Assembly: GCA_025353765.1 (NCBI GenBank) | Contig: JANXOD010000008.1 | Location: 62,001-126,000, forward strand | Source: Sphingobacteriales bacterium | GTDB lineage: Bacteria; Bacteroidota; Bacteroidia; Sphingobacteriales; Sphingobacteriaceae | DNA length: 64,000 nucleotides | Reading direction: 5' to 3' | In this document: positions 41,194 to 50,134 of the stretch, in pieces | Layout: every line of letters starts with the position of its first letter | Numbering within the stretch: position 1 is the stretch's first letter | The notes under the pieces: model-generated | Databases searched by the model: none | Told to the model about the DNA's origin: nothing | What the model saw: the letters and a program-made list of their open reading frames with translations, nothing else | Translations under genes and position numbers: made by a program

Positions 41194-41214
41194 AATTTTT
41201 GCAGTAACCGACAA
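41185..41214 (-). promoter_or_regulatory. Promoter of tRNA-Pro
   Basis: On the minus strand, TTG (41212-41214) and TATCTTTG (41185-41192) are 19 bases apart, an exact fit to the Bacteroidetes consensus. A GGTGC-CGCA-GCACC hairpin (41154-41167) lies between it and the tRNA. The tRNA therefore keeps its own transcription unit after the insertion. Confidence 0.7.
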
Positions 41215-41244
41215 CTATTTTTAAAAATAGTTATATTTAATTTA

Positions 41245-41334
41245 TGGCGGAGAGAGAGGGATTCGAACCCTCGGTACCGTTGCCAGTACGACAGTTTAGC
41301 AAACTGTTCCTTTCGGCCACTCAGGCATCTCTCC
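41245..41334 (-). tRNA. tRNA-Ser (GCT)
   Basis: A 90-base class II tRNA on the minus strand with acceptor GGAGAGA/TCTCTCC, anticodon stem ACAGT/ACTGT around loop TTGCTAA (anticodon GCT), a long variable arm and encoded GCCA at the 3' end. It lies upstream of tRNA-Pro on the same strand. Confidence 0.95.
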
Positions 41335-41401
41335 TTAACTAAATAATTTCTCGTTAAGGTTTGCAAATATAGTAATTCGAGGATGCCTTCAAAAAATAAT
41401 T

Positions 41402-43483
41402 TCACTTATGTAAATTGTATTCTATACGAACATGATAAATGCCCATTAGCATAGTTTTAAAGATCAATTTTATGGTTTCAATATCTTTTAAGGTAATGTT
41501 ACTGTCGGTTAACTGATTCTGATCTAATTTGTAGTTAATTATCCGATCTACTAGATCGCTAATATTTTGTACATCCGGCTCTTTTAAACTTCTGGATGCA
41601 GCTTCAACAGAATCAGCAAGCATCAAAACAGCTGTTTCTTTGGAAAAAGGAATAGGGCCGGGATAACGGAAAATATTTTCATCCACAAACTTTTCTGGAA
41701 AATTTTTTAAAAATGACTGATAAAAATAATCTACTCGGGTATTGCCATGATGTGTTCGTATAAAATCAATTAATATTTCAGGTATTTGATAGCGGCGTGC
41801 CATTTCAACTCCTTTATTTACGTGTTGAATAATTATTTGTGCACTTTGTTCATAGGATAAAGTATCATGAGGATTGGTGCCTTTATTTTGATTTTCTATA
41901 AAATATTGAGGATTATCCATCTTGCCAATATCATGGTATAAAGCGCCTGCTCTTATTAGTAATGAATTACCACCTATTTTAAAAATAGCTGCTTCGGCCA
42001 GATTAGCAACCTGAAGAGAGTGTTGAAACGTTCCAGGAGCTTTAAATGCAAGATCTCTAAGTAGTTTAGTATTGGTATTACTGAGCTCCATCAGGGTTAC
42101 TTCGGATGTAATCCCAAATAATCTTTCAAACAAATAAATTAAAGGGTATGCCAGTAGAGAAAGTAACACGCTAAATATAAAAGGGACAAAATTTAACCAA
42201 TCAATATCATTTATTGAACCATTTCGGATAAGTGAAATACCCAGAAAAGCTACCAGGTAATTGCCCAAAATAAGCAATGCTGAAATAAGAAACTGTTCTC
42301 GCTTTACCAGATTTTTAATGCTATAAATGGCAACCATACCTGCTGTTACCTGCAAAAAAGCGAATTCGAAACTATTGGGGATAAAGAAACCTGCAATTAA
42401 AACTACCAGTAAATGAATATTGAGTGCTAAACGAGTATCAAATAATATTCTGATAATAATTGGAACAATACAATAGGGGATGTAATAGAGACTGGGAATT
42501 TTTACTTTTATAGCCCATGAAAGGCCTACCAGCATCCCTGTAATTATTAAAAGAATAAGAGATAATTGTCTGTTGTCATAATAAATATCTTTACGGAAAA
42601 GATATAAGAAAACAATAAGCAAAGAAATTACTAATCCTACCAATAAAAATTGGCCAAAAAGTACCAGATTACTATTGCCAACCACACGGGCATCTTCTTC
42701 ATAAGCAGAGCGTAGCGATTCTAATTTCTGATAAATTTCTTCGCTGACATTTGTTCCCCTGGCTACAATAAGTTCTCCCTTTTGCACCATTCCCTGAGTT
42801 GTGGAAATGCTGTTTAAAGCATCATTTTCTAATTTAGTGGTGAGGCGTTCATCATACACATAATTAGGCTGTAAATGATCATTACTGAGTTTTAGCAGCC
42901 AATTCTTATTTTTAATATCGGGAATTAAACTTATTTGATTCTCTGCATATTTTAAAGCATTTTCTAATGTGAATACATCTGCTGTATTTAATTGCCTTGC
43001 AATATTATTTGTAATAAGACTGAAATTATAATTTGAATTAGCATGCTCATATTTTTTGATTGGTGTAATTATCCCTCGTTCATAAATTTCTTTTAGAATA
43101 CGATCACCAAGCAATGAATACTTTTTTTTCAAGCCATCTTTTATCTCTGAGTTCTTCCACCTGGTATCAAAATCCTGATTAAAGGATTCTAAAGATTTTT
43201 GAACAGTCTCTTCATTATTTTGATAAATGGGCAATACGGATTTTAATATCTCTTGCTTATCCTTTTCTATTTCCTGATTTGTTTTTTTAATTGCAAAGCT
43301 GTAAGGGGATACCAAATCTTTTTGCATCCAAATTTTGCCTTTTTCATATTCAAATCTAAATCGTACTTGTTTGGGTAATACTAATGTGATTATTGCTACA
43401 CATAAACCCATCATCACAAACTTTAGATTTTTGGCATATTTACGATAAATAATAAGGTGGGAGTTTCTTTTGAGTCTGGCCAA
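41402..43483 (-). CDS. 7TM-HD family phosphohydrolase (PgpH-like)
   Basis: A 693-residue inner membrane enzyme, probably a cyclic di-AMP phosphodiesterase. After an N-terminal helix (residues 20-40) comes a large extracytoplasmic 7TMR-HDED domain to about 270, then seven membrane helices (about 275-460). The HD domain has LYHDIGKMDNPQYF (near 517-530), with the catalytic His-Asp, and IRTHHGNTRVDYFY. The length and layout equal PgpH from other phyla. It is the first chromosomal coding gene beyond the tRNAs. Confidence 0.88.
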   Translation of the reverse strand: MARLKRNSHLIIYRKYAKNLKFVMMGLCVAIITLVLPKQVRFRFEYEKGKIWMQKDLVSPYSFAIKKTNQEIEKDKQEILKSVLPIYQNNEETVQKSLESFNQDFDTRWKNSEIKDGLKKKYSLLGDRILKEIYERGIITPIKKYEHANSNYNFSLITNNIARQLNTADVFTLENALKYAENQISLIPDIKNKNWLLKLSNDHLQPNYVYDERLTTKLENDALNSISTTQGMVQKGELIVARGTNVSEEIYQKLESLRSAYEEDARVVGNSNLVLFGQFLLVGLVISLLIVFLYLFRKDIYYDNRQLSLILLIITGMLVGLSWAIKVKIPSLYYIPYCIVPIIIRILFDTRLALNIHLLVVLIAGFFIPNSFEFAFLQVTAGMVAIYSIKNLVKREQFLISALLILGNYLVAFLGISLIRNGSINDIDWLNFVPFIFSVLLSLLAYPLIYLFERLFGITSEVTLMELSNTNTKLLRDLAFKAPGTFQHSLQVANLAEAAIFKIGGNSLLIRAGALYHDIGKMDNPQYFIENQNKGTNPHDTLSYEQSAQIIIQHVNKGVEMARRYQIPEILIDFIRTHHGNTRVDYFYQSFLKNFPEKFVDENIFRYPGPIPFSKETAVLMLADSVEAASRSLKEPDVQNISDLVDRIINYKLDQNQLTDSNITLKDIETIKLIFKTMLMGIYHVRIEYNLHK

Positions 43484-43548
43484 AATGCGATTTGTTTAAT
43501 TCAAATTTAGTAAACATATTGCATTATTGAATCTGGCTTTGATATCTT

Positions 43549-44136
43549 TCATCTATATAAATTCTCTTTATTAATGCTAGCATATATAACTTTTGCTGAA
43601 TCTAGGTGAGCTTTTAAAAGAGATAGTTTTTTTGATGCAAATTTATTAACATCAGGATCACGATTGCGGCTTGCTCGTTTAAAGGCTTCAATATCTTGCT
43701 GATGCATTTCTACCATCACTTTTATATAATAATGATCAAACTCTGCCCCGCTTAATTTTTTCATTTCCCCTACATACTGCTCATTATGATTTATTGCAGG
43801 TGGCCGGGGCATAGTAAAAAGTAGAATTTTTTTTTGAGAAGCTAGTTTTTTGAGTTCATTATTAATTTGGGTATGATCTGTAACCATCATCTTACTAAAA
43901 GCTTTAATCTTATCATTTTGTGTTTGTTGCTGTGCCAGTTTCCCCAACTCTACTTCTGTAATTCCATTCCTTGCGGCATTTTTTATAAAAAATGAACCAT
44001 CATCATCTACATCTGTCTCCTTGTTAAGTACATCAGAATTATTAAGTTCTGTGTTGGTTTTATTTTTTTCATTATTGCATGAACAATATGCAATTGTCAT
44101 CAATAGAATTATTAAATATATAACTGTGCTCTTCAT
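43549..44136 (-). CDS. DUF4142 lipoprotein
   Basis: A 195-residue protein starting at 44136 (eight extra codons upstream would spoil the signal). It has a lipoprotein signal (ILLMTIAYCSCNNE) and a four-helix domain typical of DUF4142, ferritin-like in shape: NAARNGITEVELGKLAQQQ, KMMVTDHTQINNEL and YIKVMVEMHQQDIEAF. Function unknown; such proteins are common in envelope and stress settings. Confidence 0.82.
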   Translation of the reverse strand: MKSTVIYLIILLMTIAYCSCNNEKNKTNTELNNSDVLNKETDVDDDGSFFIKNAARNGITEVELGKLAQQQTQNDKIKAFSKMMVTDHTQINNELKKLASQKKILLFTMPRPPAINHNEQYVGEMKKLSGAEFDHYYIKVMVEMHQQDIEAFKRASRNRDPDVNKFASKKLSLLKAHLDSAKVIYASINKENLYR

Positions 44137-44221
44137 AATCTTAGGAGATATTATAAACAAAACGCAGTATTCTAATTAGAGTTTTAACGGAGAATAAAGA
44201 ATTATTTAGAAGCGTTGAAAT

Positions 44222-44962
44222 TTAGGTATTAAGATACCTTAATACTTTTTTTATATCATCAGGTGTATCAACTGCCTGACTTTCTTTATCAGTTATAGCT
44301 ACCTGGATTTCAAATCCATTTTCAATCCAACGCAATTGTTCCAGCGCTTCTGCTTTTTCGAGACTGGAGACCGGGAGTTGAGTAATCGCAGTTAGTGTTT
44401 CTGATCGATATCCATAAATACCAATATGTTTATAATATTGATGCCCATTAACCCAGTTGTTATTTTTACTTTCTCTTAAATAGGGGATAGGAGTTCGACT
44501 AAAATAGATAGCCTGATCATTTTTATTCAGAATAACTTTAGGAGTATTGGAATTATTTAATTCATCTTCTGTATCGATCTTTTTAACTAATGTGGCTATT
44601 TGCACATCCGGTTTACCAAAACAATTACATAACAGATCGATTTGCTGGGGATCAATAAGAGGTTCATCTCCCTGGATATTTATTAAAATATCAAACTCCG
44701 GATATTTTTTTGCTACTTCTTCACAACGATCTGTACCGCTTTGATGCTGGTTGGAGGTTATCATCGCATTGCCACCAAAATTTAGAACGTGATCAAGTAT
44801 TCGCTGATCATCAGTGGCAACAATTACTTTATTAAGACTTTCGGCCTTACCAGCTTGTTCATATACACGTTGGATCATACTCTTACCTGAAATATCTACC
44901 AAGGGCTTACCAGGAAAACGGGTAGATGCAAAACGTGCCGGAATGATGCCTAAAATCTTCAT
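44222..44962 (-). CDS. kdsB: 3-deoxy-manno-octulosonate cytidylyltransferase KdsB
   Basis: A 246-residue cytosolic enzyme that activates KDO with CTP for lipid A-core synthesis. Signatures: IIPARFASTRFPGKPL at the N terminus (nucleotide binding), VVIVATDD-like VNKVIVATDDQRI, SGTDRCEE, and INIQGDEPLI. Length equals other KdsB proteins. The start overlaps the end of the small upstream gene by one base, indicating translational coupling. Confidence 0.95.
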   Translation of the reverse strand: MKILGIIPARFASTRFPGKPLVDISGKSMIQRVYEQAGKAESLNKVIVATDDQRILDHVLNFGGNAMITSNQHQSGTDRCEEVAKKYPEFDILINIQGDEPLIDPQQIDLLCNCFGKPDVQIATLVKKIDTEDELNNSNTPKVILNKNDQAIYFSRTPIPYLRESKNNNWVNGHQYYKHIGIYGYRSETLTAITQLPVSSLEKAEALEQLRWIENGFEIQVAITDKESQAVDTPDDIKKVLRYLNT

Positions 44963-45159
44963 TACAACATAAATATGCTATAAAATAGTAATGCAGTAAA
45001 TATAAGTATAGCCACCCAGCATATCGGATTGGCAAAGTTTAAAGTCCTGCCTAAACTTTCTATTTTTTTAGGTACGATCAATCGATGATCATTACGATTA
45101 AAATAAAAAACGCCGTATTTCCAGTTTTCAAAGTTGTCTTTATTGAAGTCTTGTTCCAT
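44962..45159 (-). CDS. DUF5808 small membrane protein
   Basis: A 65-residue protein with NWKYGVFYFNRNDHRLIVPKK and LGRTLNFANP, the DUF5808 pattern, then one C-terminal membrane helix (WVAILIFTALLFYSIFML). Role unknown. It is transcribed with kdsB, overlapping it by one base. Confidence 0.75.
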   Translation of the reverse strand: MEQDFNKDNFENWKYGVFYFNRNDHRLIVPKKIESLGRTLNFANPICWVAILIFTALLFYSIFML

Positions 45160-45188
45160 AAGAGTATAATATAGCTTGGAGTATTGTG

Positions 45189-45803
45189 TTAAAACAGTCC
45201 GTGTATTTCACGTTCAATGCTTTGAATCACAAAACCCAGGTCTTCGGGCTTATTGGCAAAGTCGAGGTTATCTTTATCTAAAACCAGCAATTTACCTTGG
45301 GTGTAATTATCTATCCAATTTTTGTACTTGTCATTTAATTTTGATAAATAATCCAGCCGGATACCAGCTTCATATTCTCTTCCTCTGCGCTGAATATTGT
45401 TTACTAAAGTTGGAACGGAAGCTCTTAGATAGACTAACAAATCTGGAGGCTTAATGAAAGAAGTAATATTATCAAAAATTGAACGATAATTTTCATAATC
45501 TCGGGAGGTCATGAGCCCCATATCATGCAGATTTTCTGCAAAAATGTAAGCATCTTCATAAATAGTACGATCCTGGATAATATTTTTGTTATTTACCTGG
45601 ATCTCCATAATTTGTTGGAAACGACTATTTAAAAAATAAATCTGCAGATTAAAGCTCCAGCGCTTCATATCGCTGTAAAAATCTTCCAGATATGGATTGT
45701 GATCCACTGCCTCAAACTGCGGATCATAGCCCAAGTGTTTAGCCAATAATTCTGTTAGCGTCGTTTTTCCGGCGCCGATGTTTCCAACGATAGCAATATG
45801 CAT
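45189..45803 (-). CDS. Deoxynucleoside kinase
   Basis: A 204-residue enzyme of the dAK/dGK-like family that phosphorylates deoxynucleosides for nucleotide salvage. It has P-loop IVGNIGAGKTTL (residues 4-15), the sugar-binding DRTIYEDAYIFA and the lid motif with RGREYEAGIRLDYL. Full length. It is followed by the DUF5808-kdsB pair on the same strand. Confidence 0.9.
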   Translation of the reverse strand: MHIAIVGNIGAGKTTLTELLAKHLGYDPQFEAVDHNPYLEDFYSDMKRWSFNLQIYFLNSRFQQIMEIQVNNKNIIQDRTIYEDAYIFAENLHDMGLMTSRDYENYRSIFDNITSFIKPPDLLVYLRASVPTLVNNIQRRGREYEAGIRLDYLSKLNDKYKNWIDNYTQGKLLVLDKDNLDFANKPEDLGFVIQSIEREIHGLF

Positions 45804-45918
45804 GTTATTTGATTAAGCTCACCAGCGCAAGGCGCATAGCGTGTTTGAAAATACGAATTGTTTTTTGATTACAAGTTAAAAACGTTTTAAACCCTAAACT
45901 CTTTTGCAATACCACATA

Positions 45919-46914
45919 TTAAAAACTCCTGAAACCTATAATTTCCCGAATTTCTTTCATTGTTTTAGCTGCACTTTCGTGGGCTTTCAGAGCGCCATAA
46001 TGGGCAATTTTACGTAGATAAGGCTCATTATTTGATATTTCATTAATCTTTTCACGCATGGGGGCAGTTGCGATGATCATATCTTCTCCTAGTTGTTTTT
46101 TAAAATCACCATAACGGATCTGACATTTGCTATAAAGATCTTCAAAATGCTCGTACGTATCTGCTGAAGAAACTACTTTCATTAAATCAAAAAGATTTTG
46201 AATAGCATCTGGTTTGGGTTGGTTTTCTTCTGTTGGACCGCTATCTGTTACTGCCCGCATTACTTTTTTGCGAATTACCTCGGGTTCGTCAGAAAGGTAT
46301 ACTGCATTTGCTTCACCTTCAGATTTTCCCATTTTCCCTTTCCCATCTAAACCCGGGATTTTTACCAGTTTCTTCGTAAAATTAAAGGCATAAGGTTCGG
46401 GGAAATAAGCAGTTTTATATAGGGTGTTAAAACGGTTTCCAAATGTTCTGGCCATTTCCAGGTGCTGTTCCTGATCTTTACCGACTGGCACTTTGGTAGC
46501 TTTATGAATTAATATGTCTGCAGCCATTAAAACCGGATAAGTGAGTAAGCCCGCATTCACATTATCCGGATGCGCCCGAACCTTATCTTTAAAAGATGTA
46601 CTACGTTGTAGTTCGCCCATATAGGCATTCATGTTTAAATACAAGTATAATTCTGAAATTTCAGGAACGTCCGATTGCACATAAATAGTTGATTTTTCGG
46701 GATCAATTCCGGCGGCCAAATATTCTACTAATACTTGTTTTACATTTCCATGCAGATCTTGCGGAGTAGGATGGGTGGTTAAAGAATGGTAATCAGCGAT
46801 AAAGAAAAAACATTTATAATCATGCTGCATCTGCACAAAATTCTTAACCGCACCATAATAATTGCCTAAATGTAATTTCCCGGTACTCCTTATACCACTA
46901 ACAACAGTTTCCAT
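45919..46914 (-). CDS. trpS: Tryptophanyl-tRNA synthetase
   Basis: A 331-residue class I synthetase charging tRNA-Trp. The HIGH-like motif is GKLHLGNYYGA (residues 12-22), the tryptophan/ATP region contains PVLMAADILIHKA and VGKDQEQHLEM, and the KMSKS loop reads GKMGKSEG, with Gly in place of the first Ser. Length is usual for bacterial TrpS. Confidence 0.95.
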   Translation of the reverse strand: METVVSGIRSTGKLHLGNYYGAVKNFVQMQHDYKCFFFIADYHSLTTHPTPQDLHGNVKQVLVEYLAAGIDPEKSTIYVQSDVPEISELYLYLNMNAYMGELQRSTSFKDKVRAHPDNVNAGLLTYPVLMAADILIHKATKVPVGKDQEQHLEMARTFGNRFNTLYKTAYFPEPYAFNFTKKLVKIPGLDGKGKMGKSEGEANAVYLSDEPEVIRKKVMRAVTDSGPTEENQPKPDAIQNLFDLMKVVSSADTYEHFEDLYSKCQIRYGDFKKQLGEDMIIATAPMREKINEISNNEPYLRKIAHYGALKAHESAAKTMKEIREIIGFRSF

Positions 46915-46939
46915 AAGCAGCGAAAGTAAGTAATTTTTC

Positions 46940-46947
46940 TATTTTTG
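46940..46947 (+). promoter_or_regulatory. Probable -7 box ahead of the acyltransferase
   Basis: TATTTTTG matches TAnnTTTG and ends 5 bases before the ATG at 46952; no TTG is in the -33 position. If used, the message would be practically leaderless. Confidence 0.35.
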
Positions 46948-46951
46948 ACAG

Positions 46952-47695
46952 ATGAAAAGACTTTTGAAAAGCATTCACCGATATTATTACCTTGGTTGTT
47001 TGGGGTTTTTCTTTGTCTTATACTATCCCTTTTTGCATTTCTATTCACGTAAGCCTGTTAAATTTAATGGGATGAACCGTATCCGGTGGTATGTGTCTTT
47101 GTTTAGTTCATCTTTTGCAGGTATTTTTCACCGATTTGATTTTGAGGAACGGATAGACTGGAGCAGGCCCTATATTATTTGCCCAAATCATACATCAAAT
47201 TTAGATATAACAACAATTATACTTCTTGCTAAGCGCAATTTGGTTTTTTTAGGTAAGGATGAACTTCTTGAAAATTTTATAACAAAAATCTTTTTTGAAA
47301 CTATAGATATCCCATTAAATCGTGATAGCAAGATGTCTGCATTCCGTGCTTTTAAAAAAGTAGAAGAATCCTTACAAAAGGGTATCAGTGTAGTTATTTT
47401 CCCGGAAGGATTAATTGCAGGTGATTATCCTCCTGTTTTGTATCCCTTTAAAAACGGCCCTTTCCGGCTGGCTATTGAGCAAAAAATACCAATCATACCT
47501 ATTACTATTTGCAATAACTGGAAAATAATGTGGGATGATGGAAAAAAATATGGAAGCAGGCCAGGAATTTGCGATATTCGTGTACATAAACCCATTGAAA
47601 CTCATCATTTGGACGTAGAAGATGAGGATAGTTTAAAAGAAGAGGTATATAATACCATTCATCAGGAACTAAAAAAGTATGAAAGTAGACCTTAA
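46952..47695 (+). CDS. 1-acyl-sn-glycerol-3-phosphate acyltransferase (PlsC family)
   Basis: A 247-residue membrane-bound lysophospholipid acyltransferase for phospholipid synthesis. Catalytic motif CPNHTSNLDITT (HX4D near residues 80-85) and FPEGLIAGDYPP (near 150-161) with the Gly-rich substrate loop are both present. One N-terminal membrane helix (residues 13-30). It overlaps gatC by 17 bases at its end. Confidence 0.9.
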   Translation: MKRLLKSIHRYYYLGCLGFFFVLYYPFLHFYSRKPVKFNGMNRIRWYVSLFSSSFAGIFHRFDFEERIDWSRPYIICPNHTSNLDITTIILLAKRNLVFLGKDELLENFITKIFFETIDIPLNRDSKMSAFRAFKKVEESLQKGISVVIFPEGLIAGDYPPVLYPFKNGPFRLAIEQKIPIIPITICNNWKIMWDDGKKYGSRPGICDIRVHKPIETHHLDVEDEDSLKEEVYNTIHQELKKYESRP

Positions 47696-47966
47696 TACCA
47701 TAGATAAAATTGCACATTTGGCAAGGCTTGAAATTACAGAGGCGGATAAGAAAGTACTTGTGGACGATATGAACAAGATTTTAAGTTTTATGAATAAGCT
47801 GAATGAAATAAATACAGATGGTGTTGAACCACTCATTTACATGACAGATGAAGTCAACGTTTTAAGGAATGATGAAATAAAGCGTGATCTAACCACTCAA
47901 CAAGCATTACAAAATGCGCCTAAACAAGATGGGAAATATTTTAGAGTGGCGAAAGTGATTAAATAA
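47679..47966 (+). CDS. gatC: Asp/Glu-tRNA amidotransferase subunit GatC
   Basis: A 95-residue subunit that stabilises GatA in the GatCAB amidotransferase, which makes Gln-tRNA(Gln) and possibly Asn-tRNA(Asn). The pattern IDKIAHLARLEITEADKKVLVDDMNKILSF, followed by GVEPLIYMTDEVNVLRND, is typical. Start overlaps the acyltransferase end; partner genes gatA and gatB are not in the window. Confidence 0.93.
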   Translation: MKVDLNTIDKIAHLARLEITEADKKVLVDDMNKILSFMNKLNEINTDGVEPLIYMTDEVNVLRNDEIKRDLTTQQALQNAPKQDGKYFRVAKVIK

Positions 47967-48031
47967 CATGAAGATTAAAGTAATCCTGTAACAAAGCGGG
48001 TATTTATATGGTCTAAAAACAAAAATAAAAG

Positions 48032-48793
48032 ATGACGCAACAGCCTCTTATTACCCTAAATGACATCGGCAGAAAGTACGTAATTGGTGCCGAAACCATT
48101 CACGCGTTAAAATCTGTTACTCTTGCCATTAATAAAGGCGAATTTGTAGCTCTTATGGGCCCTTCAGGATCCGGTAAATCAACATTAATGAATATTTTAG
48201 GTTGTTTAGATACGCCAACAAAAGGTGATTATATTCTAAACGGCATCCATGTAAGTAAAATGACGGATAGTGAATTAGCCGAAGTGCGTAATAAAGAAAT
48301 TGGTTTTGTGTTTCAAACATTCAATCTGTTACCCCGTTCTTCCTCTTTAGATAATGTGGCTTTGCCTTTAGTTTATGCAGGAATAAGCCGTTCAGAACGG
48401 GAAGAACGTGCTACAAAAACCCTGGAAAGTGTAGGGTTAGGTAATCGGGTAGATCATAAGCCAAATGAACTATCCGGTGGTCAGCGGCAGCGTGTGGCGG
48501 TTGCAAGAGCTTTAATTAATAATCCATCTATTATATTAGCCGATGAGCCAACAGGTAATCTGGATACCAAAACCTCTGTAGAAATTATGGGTTTGCTCGA
48601 AGAAATTCACTCTAAAGGAAACACTATTATTTTAGTTACCCATGAAGAAGATATTGCCATGCACGCACACCGTATTGTACGAATGCGTGATGGGTTAATA
48701 GAAAACGATTATCAAAATGAGAATATAAAAACAGTATCTCCCCGTTTAGCAGAAATGAAGCAAAAAGGCGTTGATTTTGAGCAAATTCAATAA
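48032..48793 (+). CDS. ABC transporter ATP-binding protein (MacB/LolD type)
   Basis: A 253-residue ATPase with Walker [10 protein letters not shown] (near 44-52), Q-loop in [14 protein letters not shown], signature [15 protein letters not shown], Walker [13 protein letters not shown] and the H-loop VTHE. The subfamily drives MacB or LolCDE mechanotransmission transporters. A MacB-like permease is encoded at 53431, 4.6 kb downstream on the same strand, and may be its partner. Confidence 0.92.
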   Translation: MTQQPLITLNDIGRKYVIGAETIHALKSVTLAINKGEFVALMGPSGSGKSTLMNILGCLDTPTKGDYILNGIHVSKMTDSELAEVRNKEIGFVFQTFNLLPRSSSLDNVALPLVYAGISRSEREERATKTLESVGLGNRVDHKPNELSGGQRQRVAVARALINNPSIILADEPTGNLDTKTSVEIMGLLEEIHSKGNTIILVTHEEDIAMHAHRIVRMRDGLIENDYQNENIKTVSPRLAEMKQKGVDFEQIQ

Positions 48794-48803
48794 ATTGAGA
48801 ATT

Positions 48804-48830
48804 TGTCCTTAGACTCTGCTCAGGATGACA
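48804..48830 (+). repeat. Degenerate dispersed extragenic repeat
   Basis: The string CCTTAGACTCTGCTCAGGAT, with flanking TGT and GACA, resembles a repeat scattered between genes in many bacteria (CTTCGACTCCGCTCAGG type). Its ends TGTC and GACA form a short palindrome. Only one copy is in the window. Confidence 0.4.
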
Positions 48831-48917
48831 AATTTAATTTGAGAATTTTAAATGCGTTAATTTAAAAATGAATATAGAATTTCCTCTCTCTTGGAGAGGG
48901 TTAGGCTAAACAAATCC

Positions 48918-49466
48918 ATGAAAATTTATACCAAAACAGGCGATAAGGGTTTAACTTCTCTAATTGGTGGCACACGCGTACCAAAGCATCATTTACGTAT
49001 TGAAAGTTATGGTACGGTAGATGAACTGAATTCCTATATCGGTATGATCCGCGATCAGGATATAAGTGAGGATCAAAAAAATATTCTCAAGGAAATCCAA
49101 GACCGTTTATTTACTATTGGCTCAGCTCTGGCTTCAGATCCTGAAAAATCTAAAATGAAAATTCCTGATCTCCATCTTCAGGATATCGAATTGCTGGAAC
49201 AGAAGATGGATGAAATGAATGAAAAGCTACCGGAACTGAAACATTTTATTTTACCGGGCGGTAATACCGTAGTTTCTTTTTGTCATATAGCTCGCTGTAT
49301 TTGCCGGAGAGCGGAGCGTATTACCGTTCATTTAGCAGAAGAAAGTTTTGTGGATGAGAAAGTAATTATTTATTTAAATCGCCTTAGCGACTATCTGTTT
49401 GTATTGGCAAGACAGTTGTGTTTAGATAATGGATGTACTGAAAATGAATGGTTTCCACGGATTTAA
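48918..49466 (+). CDS. Cob(I)yrinic acid a,c-diamide adenosyltransferase (PduO type)
   Basis: A 182-residue ATP:corrinoid adenosyltransferase completing adenosylcobalamin. The start ATG 48918 gives KIYTKTGDKGLTSLIGG, the ATP-binding motif of the PduO family; YGTVDELNSYIG, HFILPGGN and CRRAERI follow. A longer frame from 48891 adds nine unlikely residues. Confidence 0.93.
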   Translation: MKIYTKTGDKGLTSLIGGTRVPKHHLRIESYGTVDELNSYIGMIRDQDISEDQKNILKEIQDRLFTIGSALASDPEKSKMKIPDLHLQDIELLEQKMDEMNEKLPELKHFILPGGNTVVSFCHIARCICRRAERITVHLAEESFVDEKVIIYLNRLSDYLFVLARQLCLDNGCTENEWFPRI

Positions 49467-49544
49467 TGCATTTATTAAAAAATAGTTATAATCTTATTTA
49501 ATTTATTATATTTTTGCCGAAAATTAAAATTAAATTCTAAGAAT

Positions 49545-49766
49545 ATGTATTGGACATTAGAATTGGCATCACACTTGGAAGATGCACCATGGCCCGCTAC
49601 CAAAGACGAACTAATTGATTATGCTATTCGTTCCGGAGCGCCGGTTGAAGTAATTGAAAATCTCCAGGCATTAGAAGATGATGGAGAGCCTTATGAAAAT
49701 ATTGAAGAAATTTGGCCGGATTACCCCACAAAAGATGACTTCTTCTTTAATGAAGATGAATATTAA
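49545..49766 (+). CDS. DUF2795 protein
   Basis: A 73-residue acidic protein; WPATKDELIDYAIRSGAPVEVIENLQ is the DUF2795 pattern. It is followed at once by a strong terminator, so it ends a transcript. Function unknown; the family is widely conserved in Bacteroidota. Confidence 0.85.
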   Translation: MYWTLELASHLEDAPWPATKDELIDYAIRSGAPVEVIENLQALEDDGEPYENIEEIWPDYPTKDDFFFNEDEY

Positions 49767-49795
49767 AAAAAGCCCTGAAAGTCAGGGCTTTTTTT
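49765..49795 (+). terminator. Strong intrinsic terminator
   Basis: Stem AGCCCTGA (49771-49778) and TCAGGGCT (49782-49789), loop AAG, with seven A before and seven T after; it can act on both strands. It begins inside the stop of the DUF2795 gene. Confidence 0.88.
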
Positions 49796-49924
49796 AATGC
49801 ATTTATACTTTTCTGAAAAGTCAAGTTTATTGCCCCTTTAATAATTTTTACATTTTTCAAACAAATGGTATGGTTTTGGTATTTATCTTTTAAATTATAT
49901 TTCATTTAACTTAAAAATAAAATT

Positions 49925-50080
49925 ATGGGCAATTTACTTTATGTGATCGCAGTTATTTTGATAATTGTTTGGATCTTTGGCGCATTTGTTTCTCCGTTTG
50001 GAGGTAACCTTATTCACACATTGCTTGTGATTGCAATCATTGCTATATTGCTGCGAGTTATTCGTGGAGGTTCAGTATAA
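49925..50080 (+). CDS. Lmo0937-family small membrane protein (DUF5670)
   Basis: A 51-residue protein from ATG 49925 with two membrane helices: LLYVIAVILIIVWIFGAFV and TLLVIAIIAILLRVI joined by SPFGGNLIH. This is the lmo0937 family of tiny membrane proteins. It has a terminator immediately after it. Confidence 0.85.
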   Translation: MGNLLYVIAVILIIVWIFGAFVSPFGGNLIHTLLVIAIIAILLRVIRGGSV

Positions 50081-50094
50081 TTAAAAAGAATTTG

Positions 50095-50134
50095 TCCGTA
50101 TTGATTTTTGAATAAATTAATACGGATTTTTTTT
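50095..50134 (+). terminator. Intrinsic terminator
   Basis: Arms TCCGTATT (50095-50102) and AATACGGA (50119-50126) with eight T behind. It ends the small membrane protein transcript and overlaps the last codons of the convergent ispD gene. Confidence 0.75.

Noticed and set aside
41127-41405. A 92-codon frame across tRNA-Ser and the spacer
   Set aside because: Runs through an antisense tRNA-Ser and its flanks; clearly not a protein gene.
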